53,881 nt of DNA from Enterobacterales bacterium. GTDB lineage: Bacteria > Pseudomonadota > Gammaproteobacteria > Enterobacterales > Enterobacteriaceae. The translations under genes and the position numbers were made by a program. The notes under the pieces are model-generated. The model had not been told where the DNA came from. It ran no database searches and saw only the letters and a list, made by a program, of their open reading frames with translations. The DNA lies in NCBI GenBank assembly GCA_015654925.1, contig JAATFX010000112.1:1-53881 (forward strand). Reading direction: 5' to 3'. Every line of letters starts with the position of its first letter. Position 1 is the stretch's first letter. This document shows, one piece after another, positions 9,914 to 21,291 of this stretch.

Positions 9914-11257
9914 ATGAGTCAGCGTTTAAGCGTCAACGATATACTTGCACTCGGTTTTATGACCTTCGCCCTGTTTGTCGGCGCGGGCAATATCATTTTT
10001 CCTCCCATGGTGGGGTTGCAGGCCGGTCCCTATGTCTGGTGGGCGGCGGCCGGGTTCCTGATTACCGCCGTCGGCCTGCCGGTCGTGACGGTCATCGCCC
10101 TGGCGCGAGTGGGCGGCGGTATTGACGCCCTCAGTTCGCCCATCGGCAAAAAAGCCGGGCTGATGCTGGCCGTGGTCTGTTACCTCGCGGTGGGGCCGCT
10201 ATTTGCCACCCCCCGCACCGCCACCGTATCCTTCGAGGTGGGCCTGGCGCCGTTTATCGGCCAGGGCGATCTGCCGCTGCTGTTCCAGGGCGGCTTGCCG
10301 TTGTTCCTTTACAGCCTGGTCTACTTCGCCCTGGTGATCGGCATTTCCCTGTATCCCGGCCGGTTGCTCGATACCGTCGGGCATGTCCTGGCGCCGCTGA
10401 AGATTGCCGCCCTGGCCATCCTGGGCGTGGCCGCGCTGCTCTGGCCGGCCGGCAGCCCGATTCCGGCCACCGATGCCTATGCCCACATGCCGTTCTCCAG
10501 CGGGTTCGTCAATGGCTACCTCACCATGGATACCCTGGGGGCCATGGTCTTCGGCATCGTCATCGTCAACGCCGCCCGCTCGCGCGGGGTAACCAGCGCC
10601 GCGCTGCTGACCCGTTATACCGTATTGGCGGGGCTGATCGCCGGCGTAGGGCTGACGGCGGTCTATATCACCTTATTCAAATTGGGATCGGGCAGCAGTA
10701 TCTTGCTGCCCCAGGCGCAAAACGGCGCCGAAATCCTGCATGCCTACGTGCAATACACTTTCGGCTCGGGGGGCAGCGCGTTTCTGGCCATCCTGATCTT
10801 CGTGGCCTGCATGGTAACGGCGGTGGGATTGACCTGCGCCTGCGCCGAATTTTTCAGCGCCCATTTGCCGTTTTCCTACCGGACGCTGGTATTTGTTCTC
10901 GGGCTGTTTTCCATGCTGGTTTCCAACCTGGGGCTAAGCCATCTCATCCAGTTCTCGATTCCGGTGCTGACGGCAATCTATCCACCTTGCATCGTCCTGA
11001 TTTTGCTGAGCTTTACGCTACGCTTATGGCAGAGCGGCACCCGCGTTATCGCGCCGGCCATGCTGATAAGCCTGCTGTTTGGCAGCGTGGACGCCATAAA
11101 ATCGTCGTCGTTCCAGTACTTATTGCCCGAGTGGATACAGCACCTGCCGCTATCGACCCAGGGGCTGGCCTGGCTGCCGCCTACGCTTCTCATCGGCGTA
11201 GCCTGCGCCATCTATGATAAATTCGGCGCGCATCATAACGTTATCGTCCGGTCGTGA
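9914..11257 (+). CDS. brnQ: Branched-chain amino acid:sodium symporter BrnQ
   Basis: Inner-membrane LIVCS-family carrier for leucine, isoleucine and valine, with about 12 hydrophobic segments. Near-invariant stretches include [57 protein letters not shown] and [12 protein letters not shown]. The frame is open from a TTG at 9884, but ATG 9914 ([11 protein letters not shown]) aligns with the E. coli N-terminus and gives 447 residues against 439, so it is preferred. The Shine-Dalgarno sequence is weak (ACAGG about 14 bases upstream). It is followed by proY on the same strand after an unusual set of overlapping inverted repeats. Confidence 0.95.
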   Translation: MSQRLSVNDILALGFMTFALFVGAGNIIFPPMVGLQAGPYVWWAAAGFLITAVGLPVVTVIALARVGGGIDALSSPIGKKAGLMLAVVCYLAVGPLFATPRTATVSFEVGLAPFIGQGDLPLLFQGGLPLFLYSLVYFALVIGISLYPGRLLDTVGHVLAPLKIAALAILGVAALLWPAGSPIPATDAYAHMPFSSGFVNGYLTMDTLGAMVFGIVIVNAARSRGVTSAALLTRYTVLAGLIAGVGLTAVYITLFKLGSGSSILLPQAQNGAEILHAYVQYTFGSGGSAFLAILIFVACMVTAVGLTCACAEFFSAHLPFSYRTLVFVLGLFSMLVSNLGLSHLIQFSIPVLTAIYPPCIVLILLSFTLRLWQSGTRVIAPAMLISLLFGSVDAIKSSSFQYLLPEWIQHLPLSTQGLAWLPPTLLIGVACAIYDKFGAHHNVIVRS

Positions 11258-11299
11258 TGGTTAACAATTTTATTAACCATGAGGGCGTCCTCATGGTTA
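11257..11299 (+). promoter_or_regulatory. Overlapping alternative hairpins between brnQ and proY
   Basis: Three arms lie in the order A, A', A: ATGGTTA (11257-11263), TAACCAT (11274-11280) and ATGGTTA (11293-11299). The middle arm can pair with the left one (8 bp, ATGGTTAA/TTAACCAT) or with the right one (11 bp, TAACCATGAGG/CCTCATGGTTA, loop GCGT). The two stems are mutually exclusive. The element begins in the brnQ stop codon and ends 33 bases before the proY start. This looks like a switchable RNA structure, but no T tract or recognised ligand pocket is evident. Confidence 0.45.
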
Positions 11300-11332
11300 T
11301 GTTTGGCTGAAAAAATACAGGGTACATGGGTC

Positions 11333-12718
11333 ATGCAGCAACAACCCTCCACACTAAAACGGGGTCTTACTACCCGGCATATTCGTTTTATGGCTTTAGG
11401 CTCCGCTATCGGCACCGGGCTGTTTTATGGGTCCGCGGACGCCATTCAGATGGCGGGTCCGAGCGTATTGCTGGCTTATCTGATTGGCGGCGTGGTGGCC
11501 TATATCATCATGCGCGCCCTGGGCGAAATGTCCGTCCACAGCCCCAATGCCGGCTCATTCTCGCGTTATGCCCAGGATAATCTCGGCCCGCTGGCGGGTT
11601 ATATCACCGGCTGGACCTACTGCTTTGAAATCCTGATCGTGGCGATAGCGGATGTCACCGCCTTCGGCATCTACATGGGAGTCTGGTTTCCCCTGGTGCC
11701 GCATTGGGTATGGGTGCTTAGCGTCGTACTGATCATCGGCGCCATCAACCTGCTTAACGTCAAAGCCTTCGGCGAGCTGGAGTTCTGGTTTTCGTTTTTC
11801 AAGGTTGCCACCATCATCATCATGATCCTGGCCGGGCTGGGCATCATTATCTGGGGCATCGGCAACGGCGGCCAGGCCACCGGCATCCACAATCTCTGGT
11901 CCAACGGCGGATTTTTCAGCCACGGGGTCATGGGCATGATCCTCTCGCTGCAAATGGTCATGTTCGCCTACGGCGGCATTGAGATCATCGGCATCACCGC
12001 CGGGGAAGCCAACGAGCCGGAAAAATCCATCCCCAAGGCCATCAATTCCGTGCCTTGGCGCATCCTGGTGTTTTATGTCGGCACCCTGTTTGTCATCATG
12101 TCCATTTATCCCTGGGATCAGGTGGGTACCGAAGGCAGCCCTTTCGTGCTGACCTTCCAGAAACTGGGCATCCACACCGCCGCCGGCATTCTTAATTTCG
12201 TGGTGCTTACCGCATCATTATCCGCGATTAACAGCGATGTATTCGGGGTAGGACGCATGCTGCACGGCATGGCCGGGCAGGGGCACGCGCCGCAGATGTT
12301 CGCGCGGGTATCGCGCCACGGCATTCCCTGGGTCACCGTCCTGGTGATGATGCTGGCGCTGCTGCTGGCGGTCTATCTCAACTACATCATGCCGGAGAAT
12401 ATTTTCCTGGTCATCGCCTCCCTGGCCACCTTTGCCACGGTCTGGGTCTGGATTATGATCCTATGCTCCCAAATCGCCTTTAGGCGCAAACTCACCGCCG
12501 GCCAGGTCGACGCGCTGGTATTCCCCATGCCCGGCGGCGCGCTCACCTCGGCGATCGGCGTGGTATTCCTACTCTTTATCATCGGCCTGATCGGCTACTT
12601 CCCGGTCACGCGCATCTCGCTCTACGTCGGCGCCGTATGGGTAATACTCCTCCTGCTGGGCTACGGCATCATGCAACGCCATAAAACCCGCCGCCTCGCG
12701 GCCAGCACCCACCGCTGA
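11333..12718 (+). CDS. proY: Cryptic proline/amino acid permease ProY
   Basis: Inner-membrane amino acid permease of the APC superfamily, AAT family, with about 12 membrane segments. It matches E. coli ProY nearly residue for residue in [40 protein letters not shown] and [20 protein letters not shown]. An in-frame ATG exists at 11279, but it sits inside a hairpin without a ribosome-binding site. ATG 11333 ([13 protein letters not shown]) has ACAGGG upstream and gives 461 residues against 457 in E. coli. It follows brnQ as in E. coli. The malZ gene that comes next there is absent. Confidence 0.94.
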   Translation: MQQQPSTLKRGLTTRHIRFMALGSAIGTGLFYGSADAIQMAGPSVLLAYLIGGVVAYIIMRALGEMSVHSPNAGSFSRYAQDNLGPLAGYITGWTYCFEILIVAIADVTAFGIYMGVWFPLVPHWVWVLSVVLIIGAINLLNVKAFGELEFWFSFFKVATIIIMILAGLGIIIWGIGNGGQATGIHNLWSNGGFFSHGVMGMILSLQMVMFAYGGIEIIGITAGEANEPEKSIPKAINSVPWRILVFYVGTLFVIMSIYPWDQVGTEGSPFVLTFQKLGIHTAAGILNFVVLTASLSAINSDVFGVGRMLHGMAGQGHAPQMFARVSRHGIPWVTVLVMMLALLLAVYLNYIMPENIFLVIASLATFATVWVWIMILCSQIAFRRKLTAGQVDALVFPMPGGALTSAIGVVFLLFIIGLIGYFPVTRISLYVGAVWVILLLLGYGIMQRHKTRRLAASTHR

Positions 12719-12870
12719 GCTTGCAGCAAATCCTGTTCAAGGGATAGCGCGCCGTAGGGGTTGAGGCGGCCATTTCCTGGCCGTCCGACGCCGTCGGCGC
12801 GTTAAGCCCGCAATCACCGGCGCTTGCAGCAAATCCCGTTCAAGGGAAAGCGCCGTAGGGGTGTTAAGCC
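12719..12870. repeat. Two diverged copies of an intergenic direct repeat
   Basis: GCTTGCAGCAAATC begins at 12719 and again at 12822. Both copies continue with (C/T)GTTCAAGGGA(T/A)AGCGC and CCGTAGGGGT, about 45 bases each with a period of about 103 bases. A second motif, GTTAAGCCCGC, occurs at 12801 and 12863. The repeats lie between the proY stop and the peroxiredoxin terminator. They could be a local duplication or members of a dispersed intergenic family. Confidence 0.6.
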
Positions 12871-12911
12871 CGCGGTCGCCCCACCGGCAGCGAACGGTGC
12901 CCTTCACCCAC

Positions 12912-12938
12912 AAAAAAGCCGCCGGTTTCCCGGCGGCT
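12912..12938 (-). terminator. Rho-independent terminator of the peroxiredoxin gene
   Basis: Read on the minus strand, a 9-bp stem AGCCGCCGG / CCGGCGGCT with a 4-base loop runs straight into a tract of T (plus-strand A 12912-12917). It lies about 60 bases beyond the stop of the minus-strand peroxiredoxin gene. Confidence 0.88.
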
Positions 12939-12999
12939 CTACTTTACAGGCTATACAGGTCATGCCCGGACGGAGAACCCGGACACCACTAACCCGCCA

Positions 13000-13602
13000 T
13001 TACAGCAGGCTAACGTTCTCAGACAGATATTTAGCCACGCCTTCAGGCGAAGCCACCATACCCTCCTGGCCTTTTTCCCATTGAGCCGGGCACACTTCAC
13101 CGTGCTCTTCATGGAACTGCAACGCATCAACCATACGCAGCATTTCGTCAACATTACGACCCAGCGGCAAATCGTTGACAACCTGATGGCGAACTACGCC
13201 TTCCTTGTCAATCAGGAACGAAGCGCGCAGCGCAACGCCGGCTTCAGGATGCCCGATACCGTAAGCCTGAATGATTTCATGCTTGATATCAGCAACCATC
13301 GGGTACTGGACTTTACCGATGCCGCCTTTCTCAACCGGCGTATCGCGCCATGCGTTATGCACGAACTCGGAGTCAAAAGAAACCCCGATAACTTCCACGC
13401 CGCGTTTTTGAAACTCGGCATAACGCTTGTCAAAAGCAATCAGCTCGGACGGACATACAAAGGTGAAATCCATCGGCCAGAAGAAAATGACCGCCGGTTT
13501 GCCTTCGATGTGGCTCTTAAGGTTGAAATTTTCGACGATTTTACCGTTGCCCAATACGGCGGCGGCGGTAAAGTCTGGTGCTTGACGAGTTACCAGTACC
13601 AT
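13000..13602 (-). CDS. ahpC: Typical 2-Cys peroxiredoxin (AhpC/TSA family)
   Basis: Cytosolic thiol peroxidase that reduces hydrogen peroxide and organic hydroperoxides. Peroxidatic C50 lies in FTFVCPSEL and resolving C171 in GEVCPAQW, so it is a typical 2-Cys Prx1-type enzyme of 200 residues. The C-terminal YLSENV resembles the YF-type helix of sensitive peroxiredoxins. It is the form found beside acpH in Yersinia and Serratia (often called tsaA or ahpC) and is distinct from the AhpC paired with AhpF. No AhpF or thioredoxin gene is adjacent. The ATG at 13600-13602 follows AGGAG. It is monocistronic with its own terminator. Confidence 0.93.
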   Translation of the reverse strand: MVLVTRQAPDFTAAAVLGNGKIVENFNLKSHIEGKPAVIFFWPMDFTFVCPSELIAFDKRYAEFQKRGVEVIGVSFDSEFVHNAWRDTPVEKGGIGKVQYPMVADIKHEIIQAYGIGHPEAGVALRASFLIDKEGVVRHQVVNDLPLGRNVDEMLRMVDALQFHEEHGEVCPAQWEKGQEGMVASPEGVAKYLSENVSLL

Positions 13603-13825
13603 GTGTACTCCTGTAAAAAGCAGTTAGCTTAGTTGTTAAGTGAGAGTCTAAAACGAGAGCCAGTATAAGGTCTCATCGCCGGTCATAACAGCCCATGCCG
13701 CCAATCGGTGAGATAGTTTTTGCCTATCAAACAACTGGATTTTTTAATTTAATATAACAAAATAACCTTTTTTGTAAAAAGGGCAAGCCGGACCAAGGAA
13801 ATTGTATGAGTTTTATTCTTCCGCC

Positions 13826-14416
13826 TTACGGCAGCCGATAGGCGCCGGAAACGGCCACCTGCATCATGGACGGATATAACCGCCAGAAAATCTCTTCCAG
13901 GGCGGGATAATGCTGCTCGATCTCGGGGAAAATGCCGCTTAGCGCCACCAGCCGCGGCCGATGGCTCGCCATGCCGTTTAACACCCGGTCCAGAAACGGC
14001 AGCTCGGCATAACGCTCCAGCCAGCGTTCGCGCCAGAGATAATGATTTAACGACTGGAACGCCGGCGGGGTCTCGGGCAGGGCGGGCGCAATCATCCGCT
14101 CGGCGCCCTGGATAAATTGCCGCAGCGGCAGTTCCGGTTCGATACGCAGCCAATGGCGCGCCAGAAAATGATCCCACACCACATCCAGCGCAATCGGCGC
14201 CACGCGGCGATAATCGCTGCTGAATAAGTATCTGGCGGCCTTTACTTCCGGGTGGGCGTCGGTAATGACATCGATACGGCGATGCATGCGGATGCCTGCG
14301 ACCACCGCCGGCGGAAACTGGCCGTCGGGATTACCGCGGACGAAGTCCGCCATGAGATTGCCCAATAATGAGCTGCGGGCTAGGGTGGCGAGATGGAGAT
14401 GGGCAAGAAAATTCAT
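13826..14416 (-). CDS. acpH: Acyl carrier protein phosphodiesterase AcpH
   Basis: Removes 4'-phosphopantetheine from holo-acyl carrier protein. The 196 residues begin [10 protein letters not shown] and contain the HD-like metal residues of the family ([26 protein letters not shown]). The length is close to E. coli AcpH (193). It is divergent from queA across about 100 bases, as in E. coli. The ATG at 14414-14416 is the only sensible start. Confidence 0.95.
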   Translation of the reverse strand: MNFLAHLHLATLARSSLLGNLMADFVRGNPDGQFPPAVVAGIRMHRRIDVITDAHPEVKAARYLFSSDYRRVAPIALDVVWDHFLARHWLRIEPELPLRQFIQGAERMIAPALPETPPAFQSLNHYLWRERWLERYAELPFLDRVLNGMASHRPRLVALSGIFPEIEQHYPALEEIFWRLYPSMMQVAVSGAYRLP

Positions 14417-14519
14417 GCCCAGAGTATAGAATAAAAGCAGGGGAAATTGCTTATTTCTTGCAGGTCGTCCCGCATAGCCCTAGACTAAGCCGCCTGTTTT
14501 TTGTCTAAAGTGAACCGTA

Positions 14520-15593
14520 ATGCGTGTGGCCGATTTCTCATTTGAACTCCCTGAAACCCTGATTGCCCATTATCCCCAGGCGGAGCGCAGCGCCTGCCGC
14601 TTGCTGGCGCTGGACGGGCCTTCAGGCGAGATGGCCCATGGCGTATTCACCGACCTGCTGGATAAATTGCAGCCCGGCGATCTTCTGGTGTTCAACAATA
14701 CCCGCGTTATCCCGGCGCGCCTGTTCGGCCGCAAGGCCAGCGGCGGCAAAATCGAGGTGCTGGTAGAGCGGGTGCTGGACGATCACCGCGTCCTGGCCCA
14801 TGTGCGCGCCTCCAAGGCGCCCAAACCGGGCACCGCGCTGCTGCTGGGGGATGACGAATCCATCCGCGCCACCATGCTTGCGCGCCATGACGCCCTGTTC
14901 GAACTGCGCTTCGATGAGGAACGCGATGTCCTGACGCTACTCAATGCGGCGGGCCATATCCCGCTGCCGCCCTATATCGACCGTCCGGATGAAGCGGCGG
15001 ATCGTGAATTGTACCAGACCGTCTACAGCGAGCGTCCCGGCGCGGTCGCCGCTCCCACCGCCGGCCTGCATTTCGATACTCCGCTGCTCGACGCGCTGCG
15101 CGCCAAAGGTATCGAAATGGCATTTGTCACGCTGCACGTGGGCGCGGGCACTTTCCAGCCGGTGCGGGTGGATTCCCTGGAAGATCACGTTATGCATTCG
15201 GAATACGCGGAAGTCCCGCAGACGGTGGTCGACGCGGTACTGGCCTGTAAACGGCGCGGCAACCGGGTCGTCGCCGTGGGCACTACGTCGGTGCGTTCTC
15301 TGGAAAGCGCCGCCCAGGCGGCCGGCGACGGGGAATTGGCGCCGTTTTTTGGCGACACCAAGATCTTTATTTATCCCGGCTACCGCTTTCGCCTCATCGA
15401 CGTGCTGGTCACCAATTTCCATTTACCGGAGTCAACTTTGATTATGTTGGTATCCGCATTCGCCGGTTACCGTCATACTATGGCCGCCTATCGCGAAGCG
15501 GTTGCGCGGCAATATCGCTTTTTCAGCTACGGCGACGCCATGTTTATCACCCATAATCCCGCGGCCGGCCTAGAAGCGATCGGGAATAATTAA
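14520..15593 (+). CDS. queA: tRNA preQ1(34) S-adenosylmethionine ribosyltransferase-isomerase
   Basis: Transfers and isomerises the ribosyl moiety of S-adenosylmethionine onto preQ1 in tRNA, giving epoxyqueuosine, the step after Tgt. Family motifs are [12 protein letters not shown] near the N-terminus, [33 protein letters not shown] and [14 protein letters not shown]. The 357 residues equal the E. coli size (356). It is the first gene of the queA-tgt-yajC-secD-secF cluster and is separated from tgt by 92 bases. Confidence 0.98.
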   Translation: MRVADFSFELPETLIAHYPQAERSACRLLALDGPSGEMAHGVFTDLLDKLQPGDLLVFNNTRVIPARLFGRKASGGKIEVLVERVLDDHRVLAHVRASKAPKPGTALLLGDDESIRATMLARHDALFELRFDEERDVLTLLNAAGHIPLPPYIDRPDEAADRELYQTVYSERPGAVAAPTAGLHFDTPLLDALRAKGIEMAFVTLHVGAGTFQPVRVDSLEDHVMHSEYAEVPQTVVDAVLACKRRGNRVVAVGTTSVRSLESAAQAAGDGELAPFFGDTKIFIYPGYRFRLIDVLVTNFHLPESTLIMLVSAFAGYRHTMAAYREAVARQYRFFSYGDAMFITHNPAAGLEAIGNN

Positions 15594-15685
15594 TCGGCCT
15601 GGCGGGGTTTCCGCCGGGCTATCTTGCCGGGGCAATGGCCGCGGTAATTATTACATCGGACTGTTTATCCGGTGTCGGAGGTTGA

Positions 15686-16834
<1,149 letters not shown>

Positions 16835-17167
16835 ATGAGCTTTTTCAGTTCTGACGCCGCCGCAGCAGCCACCGGCCCGTCCCAGGGAAGTCCTTACTCT
16901 CTGGTGATCATGCTGGTGGTATTTGGTTTGATTTTTTACTTCATGATCCTGCGCCCGCAGCAAAAACGCGGCAAAGATCATAAAAAACTCATGGACTCCA
17001 TCGGCAAGGGCGATGAAGTGCTGACCACCGGCGGCCTGGTCGGGCGCGTCACCAAAGTCGCGGATACCGGCTATATTGCGATCGCGCTCAACGATACCAA
17101 TGAAGTGGTCATCAAGCGTGACTTCGTGGCCGCTGTTCTGCCGAAAGGTACGATGAAAGCGCTGTAA
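16835..17167 (+). CDS. yajC: Sec translocon accessory subunit YajC
   Basis: Small single-span inner-membrane protein of the SecDF-YajC complex, which assists preprotein translocation. A hydrophobic segment at about residues 20-41 (VIMLVVFGLIFYFMILRP) is followed by the conserved RPQQKRGKDHKKLMDSI and a soluble domain with GDEVLTTGGLVGRV. It has 110 residues, as in E. coli. The start abuts the tgt stop with GAGGG upstream. Confidence 0.98.
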   Translation: MSFFSSDAAAAATGPSQGSPYSLVIMLVVFGLIFYFMILRPQQKRGKDHKKLMDSIGKGDEVLTTGGLVGRVTKVADTGYIAIALNDTNEVVIKRDFVAAVLPKGTMKAL

Positions 17168-17194
17168 TAATCGATTTTCCCGAAGGGAACTGCC

Positions 17195-19042
17195 GTGTTA
17201 AACCGTTATCCTTTATGGAAGTACATCATGCTTATCCTGGCGCTACTCGTCGGGTTGCTATATGCGCTTCCAAACCTATATGGTGAGGATCCGGCCGTAC
17301 AAATCACTGGTGCGCGGGGTGCCGCCGCCAGTGAGACGACGCTGGTTCAGATCCAAAATGTATTAAAAGAACAAAACATCACCAGTAAGTCTATTGCATT
17401 GGAAAATGGCGCAATTCTGGCGCGCTTCGCCAATCCGGACGTGCAGCTGCGCGCCCGCGAGGCGCTATTGACCGCGCTTGGCGAAAATTATGTCGTTGCG
17501 CTCAACCTGGCCCCGGCCACCCCGCCGTGGTTAGCGGTGCTGGGCGCCGAACCGATGAAACTGGGCCTGGATTTGCGCGGTGGCGTGCACTTCTTGATGG
17601 AAGTGGACATGGATACCGCCCTGGGTAAACTCCAGGAGCAGACCATGGATACCTTGCGCACCGATCTGCGCGATAAAGGCATTCCTTACGCTACCGTCCG
17701 TAAAACCGACAACAACGGCACCGAAGTCGGTTTCCGCGACTCGGCCTCCCGCGACGAGGCGATCTCTTATCTGACCCCGCGTCATCGCGATCTGGTGCTT
17801 AGCACCGTCGGCGAAACCGGGCTGCGCGCCGTCATGGCGGACACCCGGCTGCGCGAGGCCAGGGAATACGCGGTGCAGCAGAACATCACCATCCTGCGTA
17901 ATCGCGTCAACCAACTGGGCGTGGCCGAACCGCTGGTCCAGCGCCAGGGCGCCGATCGCATCGTAGTTGAACTGCCGGGTATCCAGGACACCGCGCGCGC
18001 CAAGGAAATCCTGGGCGCCACCGCCACCCTGGAGTTCCGCCTGGTCAACAGCACGGTCGATCGCACCGCCGCAGCCAGCGGCCGCGTGCCGGGTGATTCA
18101 GAAGTGAAATCCACCCGCGAAGGCCAACCGGTCGTACTCTACAAACGGGTGATCCTCACCGGCGACCATATTACCGACTCCACCTCCAGCGCCGATGAAT
18201 ACAATCGTCCGCAGGTGAATATTTCGCTGGACAGCACCGGCGGCACCAATATGTCCAATTTCACCAAGGATAATATCGGCAAGCCAATGGCCACGCTGTT
18301 CGTGGAATACAAAGATAGCGGCAGGAAAGATGCCAACGGCCGATCGATCCTGGTGAAACAGGAAGAGGTCATCAACGTTGCCACCATCCAATCCCGACTG
18401 GGCAACAGCTTCCGCATCACCGGGATCGACAATCCCAATGAAGCCCGCCAGCTGTCGCTGCTGCTGCGCGCCGGGGCGCTGATTGCGCCGATCCAGATCG
18501 TGGAAGAGCGCACCATCGGCCCAACCCTGGGGATGCAGAATATTACCCAGGGGTTGCAGGCTTGCCTGTGGGGCCTGGTGGCGTCCATCGTGTTTATGGT
18601 GGTGTGGTATCGCAAGTTCGGCCTGATCGCCACTACCGCCCTTATCGCCAACCTGATCATGATCGTGGGCATCATGTCCCTGCTGCCGGGGGCGACGCTG
18701 ACCATGCCGGGTATCGCCGGGATCGTCTTGACCTTGGCGGTGGCGGTGGATGCCAACGTGCTGATCAATGAGCGCATCAAGGAAGAGCTCAAGAACGGGC
18801 GCACCATCCAGCAGGCAATCCATGAAGGGTATCGCGGCGCATTCTCCAGTATCGTCGACGCCAACGTTACCACGTTGATTACCGCCATTATCCTATATGC
18901 GGTCGGCACCGGTTCCATCAAGGGCTTTGCCATCACCACCGCGATTGGGGTCGCCACCTCAATGTTTACGGCGATTGTCGGCACGCGTGCCATCGTTAAC
19001 CTGCTTTACGGCGGTAAACGTATCAACAAGCTGTCAATTTAG
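17195..19042 (+). CDS. secD: Protein translocase subunit SecD
   Basis: RND-like inner-membrane protein that uses the proton gradient to complete preprotein export with SecF and YajC. One N-terminal membrane span, a large periplasmic P1 domain containing [16 protein letters not shown], and five C-terminal spans containing [20 protein letters not shown] are visible. It has 615 residues, the same as E. coli. The start is GTG at 17195 behind AAGGG. The stop TAG overlaps the Shine-Dalgarno sequence of secF. Confidence 0.98.
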   Translation: MLNRYPLWKYIMLILALLVGLLYALPNLYGEDPAVQITGARGAAASETTLVQIQNVLKEQNITSKSIALENGAILARFANPDVQLRAREALLTALGENYVVALNLAPATPPWLAVLGAEPMKLGLDLRGGVHFLMEVDMDTALGKLQEQTMDTLRTDLRDKGIPYATVRKTDNNGTEVGFRDSASRDEAISYLTPRHRDLVLSTVGETGLRAVMADTRLREAREYAVQQNITILRNRVNQLGVAEPLVQRQGADRIVVELPGIQDTARAKEILGATATLEFRLVNSTVDRTAAASGRVPGDSEVKSTREGQPVVLYKRVILTGDHITDSTSSADEYNRPQVNISLDSTGGTNMSNFTKDNIGKPMATLFVEYKDSGRKDANGRSILVKQEEVINVATIQSRLGNSFRITGIDNPNEARQLSLLLRAGALIAPIQIVEERTIGPTLGMQNITQGLQACLWGLVASIVFMVVWYRKFGLIATTALIANLIMIVGIMSLLPGATLTMPGIAGIVLTLAVAVDANVLINERIKEELKNGRTIQQAIHEGYRGAFSSIVDANVTTLITAIILYAVGTGSIKGFAITTAIGVATSMFTAIVGTRAIVNLLYGGKRINKLSI

Positions 19043-19051
19043 GAGTGGGTC

Positions 19052-20026
19052 GTGGCTCAGCAACAGCAACATAGCGTTGAAGATTTGAATTACGGCCGTA
19101 GAGTCTATGACTTTATGCGCTGGGACAACGTGGCGTTCAGTATTTCGATCACGCTGCTAATTATTTCCATCGCCATCATGGCGGTGCGGGGTTTTAACTG
19201 GGGCCTGGATTTCACCGGCGGTACGGTGATTGAACTGAGCCTGGAAAAAGCCGTCGATCTGGACGCCATGCGCGATTCGCTGGAGAAAGCCGGTTTCAAG
19301 GAACCGCTGATCCAGAACTTCGGCAGCAGCCGTGATGTCATGGTGCGCATGCCGCCGGTTCAGGATGGCGCGGGCCAGGAACTGGGCAATAAAGTGGTAG
19401 GGGTGATCAACCAGACCTTTGAGCAAAACGCGTCGGTCAAACGGATTGAATTCGTGGGGCCGAGCGTCGGCAACGATCTGGCGCAGGCCGGCGGCATGGC
19501 GCTGCTGGTGGCGTTGATCTCCATCCTGATCTACGTGGGCATCCGTTTTGAATGGCGCCTGGCGTTAGGGGCGGTGTTGGCGCTGGCCCATGACGTGGTG
19601 ATCACCATGGGGATCTTGTCGCTGTTCCATGTGGAAATCGACCTGACCATTATCGCCTCCCTGATGTCGGTCATCGGCTACTCGCTCAATGACAGCATCG
19701 TGGTCTCGGACCGTATTCGTGAAAACTTCCGCAAGATCCGCCGCGGCAGTTCCTATGAAATTATCAATGTGTCCCTGACCCAGACCCTGAGCCGTACCAT
19801 CATGACCTCGGCCACCACGCTGATGGTGGTGCTGATGCTGTTTATCTTTGGCGGCCCGATTCTGGAAGGCTTCTCGCTGACCATGTTGATCGGTGTGACC
19901 ATCGGTACGGTGTCCTCCATCTATGTCGCCTCGGCCCTGGCCCTGAAGCTGGGTATGAAACGCGAACATATGATGCAGCAAAAAGTGGAAAAAGAGGGCG
20001 CCGACCAGCCTTCGATTTTGCCATAA
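19052..20026 (+). CDS. secF: Protein translocase subunit SecF
   Basis: Partner of SecD with six membrane spans and a small periplasmic domain. Motifs are [31 protein letters not shown] and [20 protein letters not shown]. It has 324 residues against 323 in E. coli. The start is GTG at 19052, ten bases after the secD stop, with AGGAG (19041-19045) overlapping that stop. It is the last gene of the queA-secF cluster and is followed by two hairpins. Confidence 0.98.
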   Translation: MAQQQQHSVEDLNYGRRVYDFMRWDNVAFSISITLLIISIAIMAVRGFNWGLDFTGGTVIELSLEKAVDLDAMRDSLEKAGFKEPLIQNFGSSRDVMVRMPPVQDGAGQELGNKVVGVINQTFEQNASVKRIEFVGPSVGNDLAQAGGMALLVALISILIYVGIRFEWRLALGAVLALAHDVVITMGILSLFHVEIDLTIIASLMSVIGYSLNDSIVVSDRIRENFRKIRRGSSYEIINVSLTQTLSRTIMTSATTLMVVLMLFIFGGPILEGFSLTMLIGVTIGTVSSIYVASALALKLGMKREHMMQQKVEKEGADQPSILP

Positions 20027-20079
20027 CCAACGTTATCGCTATCCGGTCAGCCAATTAAAAACGCCGGGTTAGCATAACA

Positions 20080-20109
20080 CCGTTCACTTAAGATGTTTTG
20101 AGTGAACGG
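20080..20109 (+). terminator. Hairpin after secF
   Basis: A perfect 9-bp stem CCGTTCACT / AGTGAACGG with a 12-base loop lies 54 bases after the secF stop. It is followed by GCATCCGGGGTTTTTG. It may terminate weakly or protect the mRNA end ahead of the stronger terminator at 20132. Confidence 0.5.
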
Positions 20110-20131
20110 CATCCGGGGTTTTTGAGATACC

Positions 20132-20160
20132 AACGGCCCTTTCTTTGGGCCGTTTTCTTT
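20132..20160 (+). terminator. Rho-independent terminator of the queA-tgt-yajC-secDF operon
   Basis: An 8-bp stem AACGGCCC / GGGCCGTT with loop TTTCTTT is followed by a T-rich tract TTTTCTTT. This is the clear end of the secF transcript. The remaining 20161-20369 stretch holds only the opposite-strand terminator and no supported gene. Confidence 0.88.
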
Positions 20161-20256
20161 CCCCCGGCAAGATAAACCGTTTCATATTCTCCCGCCTTTT
20201 CCCCGTTTTGCCGGGCTCGGCCCAGGTTCGTATATCATCCCGCCAGCGTGGCGGCA

Positions 20257-20287
20257 TGAAAAAGCCCCGTCAAAAAATGATGGGGCT
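20257..20287 (-). terminator. Rho-independent terminator of the dehydrogenase/hydrolase unit
   Basis: Read on the minus strand, the stem AGCCCC / GGGGCT with a 13-base loop is followed by TTTTTC. It lies about 85 bases beyond the stop of the minus-strand short-chain dehydrogenase. Confidence 0.75.
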
Positions 20288-20369
20288 ATTGATTGTCATA
20301 TGCCTGCCGGATCGTTCAACCGATCATTTTGCTTAACCGATCGGTGTTAGGCTGCGCCGGCTTTTTATC

Positions 20370-21173
20370 TCAGATCTGATTATCCCAGGCCGCAAGTTGA
20401 TGGGCCTTCAACATTTCGGCTACCGCCAGGGGTACGACGTTGCGGAACTTACCCGTATCGGCAGGGACGATTTCAATCATGCGATCGATCATCTCCTGCG
20501 CGTCGAGATGGCCCAAAGGAGATGCCAGCGCCTCGTCGAACTGCGCTCGCAAATCAGCGCGGCGCGTTATGTTTTCCTCATCGTCAAGCCAGCGGAATGC
20601 CGTATCGGCCATGGTCTCGTTAAAGCCGGTATAAAATGCGCCGGGATTTATGGTTTGGACCTTGATGCCATAACCGGCCAATTCTTGCTGCATCGCTTCG
20701 GCAATCGATTCAAGAGCATGTTTGGTTGAGGCGTAAACGCCCCAATTGGCCGGAGAGAATAGTCCGCTCATCGACGAGGTAAAAACAACCTTCGCCTGTT
20801 TTTTCTGCGCGATCCATTTTCTGATGAAGCCTTGCGTCAACGCGAGCGGGAGAAAAACGTTGACCTCATAGTTCCGGCGAACAAGATCGAGTGGAATCTC
20901 GAACACCGGGCCGCCCTCGCCCATACCGGCATTATTCCAGAGGACGTCGATATCCTGTCTTTGGGCATAAGCCATGTCGTACGAATCGAATAGGTCGAGC
21001 TTCTCGACCCGCAAGTTGGCGAGGCCGAGCGCATCGGCTTTCTCACGCAGCGCCGTGACCTGGGGCGAACATTGCACGGTGGCGATGACATTGTGGCCGC
21101 AACGCGCGAGGCCGATTGCGGCCGCCTCGCCGAACCCGGAACCTGCGCCGGTGATAAGGATAGTCTTGAGCAT
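20370..21173 (-). CDS. Short-chain dehydrogenase/reductase
   Basis: NAD(P)-dependent classical SDR of 267 residues. The cofactor loop TGAGSGFG is at residues 8-15 and NNAG at 80-83. Catalytic serine is in the FTSSMS segment (133-136), with Y147 and K151 in VYASTK. The frame is open to 21260, but ATG 21173 (MLKTILITG) has a strong GGAGGG just upstream and starts at the family's usual position. It is downstream of an alpha/beta hydrolase and near a divergent TetR regulator, suggesting a small regulated unit acting on a hydrophobic or xenobiotic compound. The substrate is unknown. No such gene lies here in E. coli. Confidence 0.88.
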   Translation of the reverse strand: MLKTILITGAGSGFGEAAAIGLARCGHNVIATVQCSPQVTALREKADALGLANLRVEKLDLFDSYDMAYAQRQDIDVLWNNAGMGEGGPVFEIPLDLVRRNYEVNVFLPLALTQGFIRKWIAQKKQAKVVFTSSMSGLFSPANWGVYASTKHALESIAEAMQQELAGYGIKVQTINPGAFYTGFNETMADTAFRWLDDEENITRRADLRAQFDEALASPLGHLDAQEMIDRMIEIVPADTGKFRNVVPLAVAEMLKAHQLAAWDNQI

Positions 21174-21291
21174 GGTAAATCCCTCCTGAAAATAGGAAAC
21201 GAAATAGCGTCTGCCGGCTGCCGAAATCAACGCGGCGCCGGCGGGTGCGGGACGATACAAATGGCGGCCGGCACCCTCGTTTCGTCCGCCG

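Noticed and set aside
20950..21173. Upstream extension of the SDR to 21260
   Set aside because: The extension lies before the Rossmann strand, and GGAGGG directly precedes ATG 21173.
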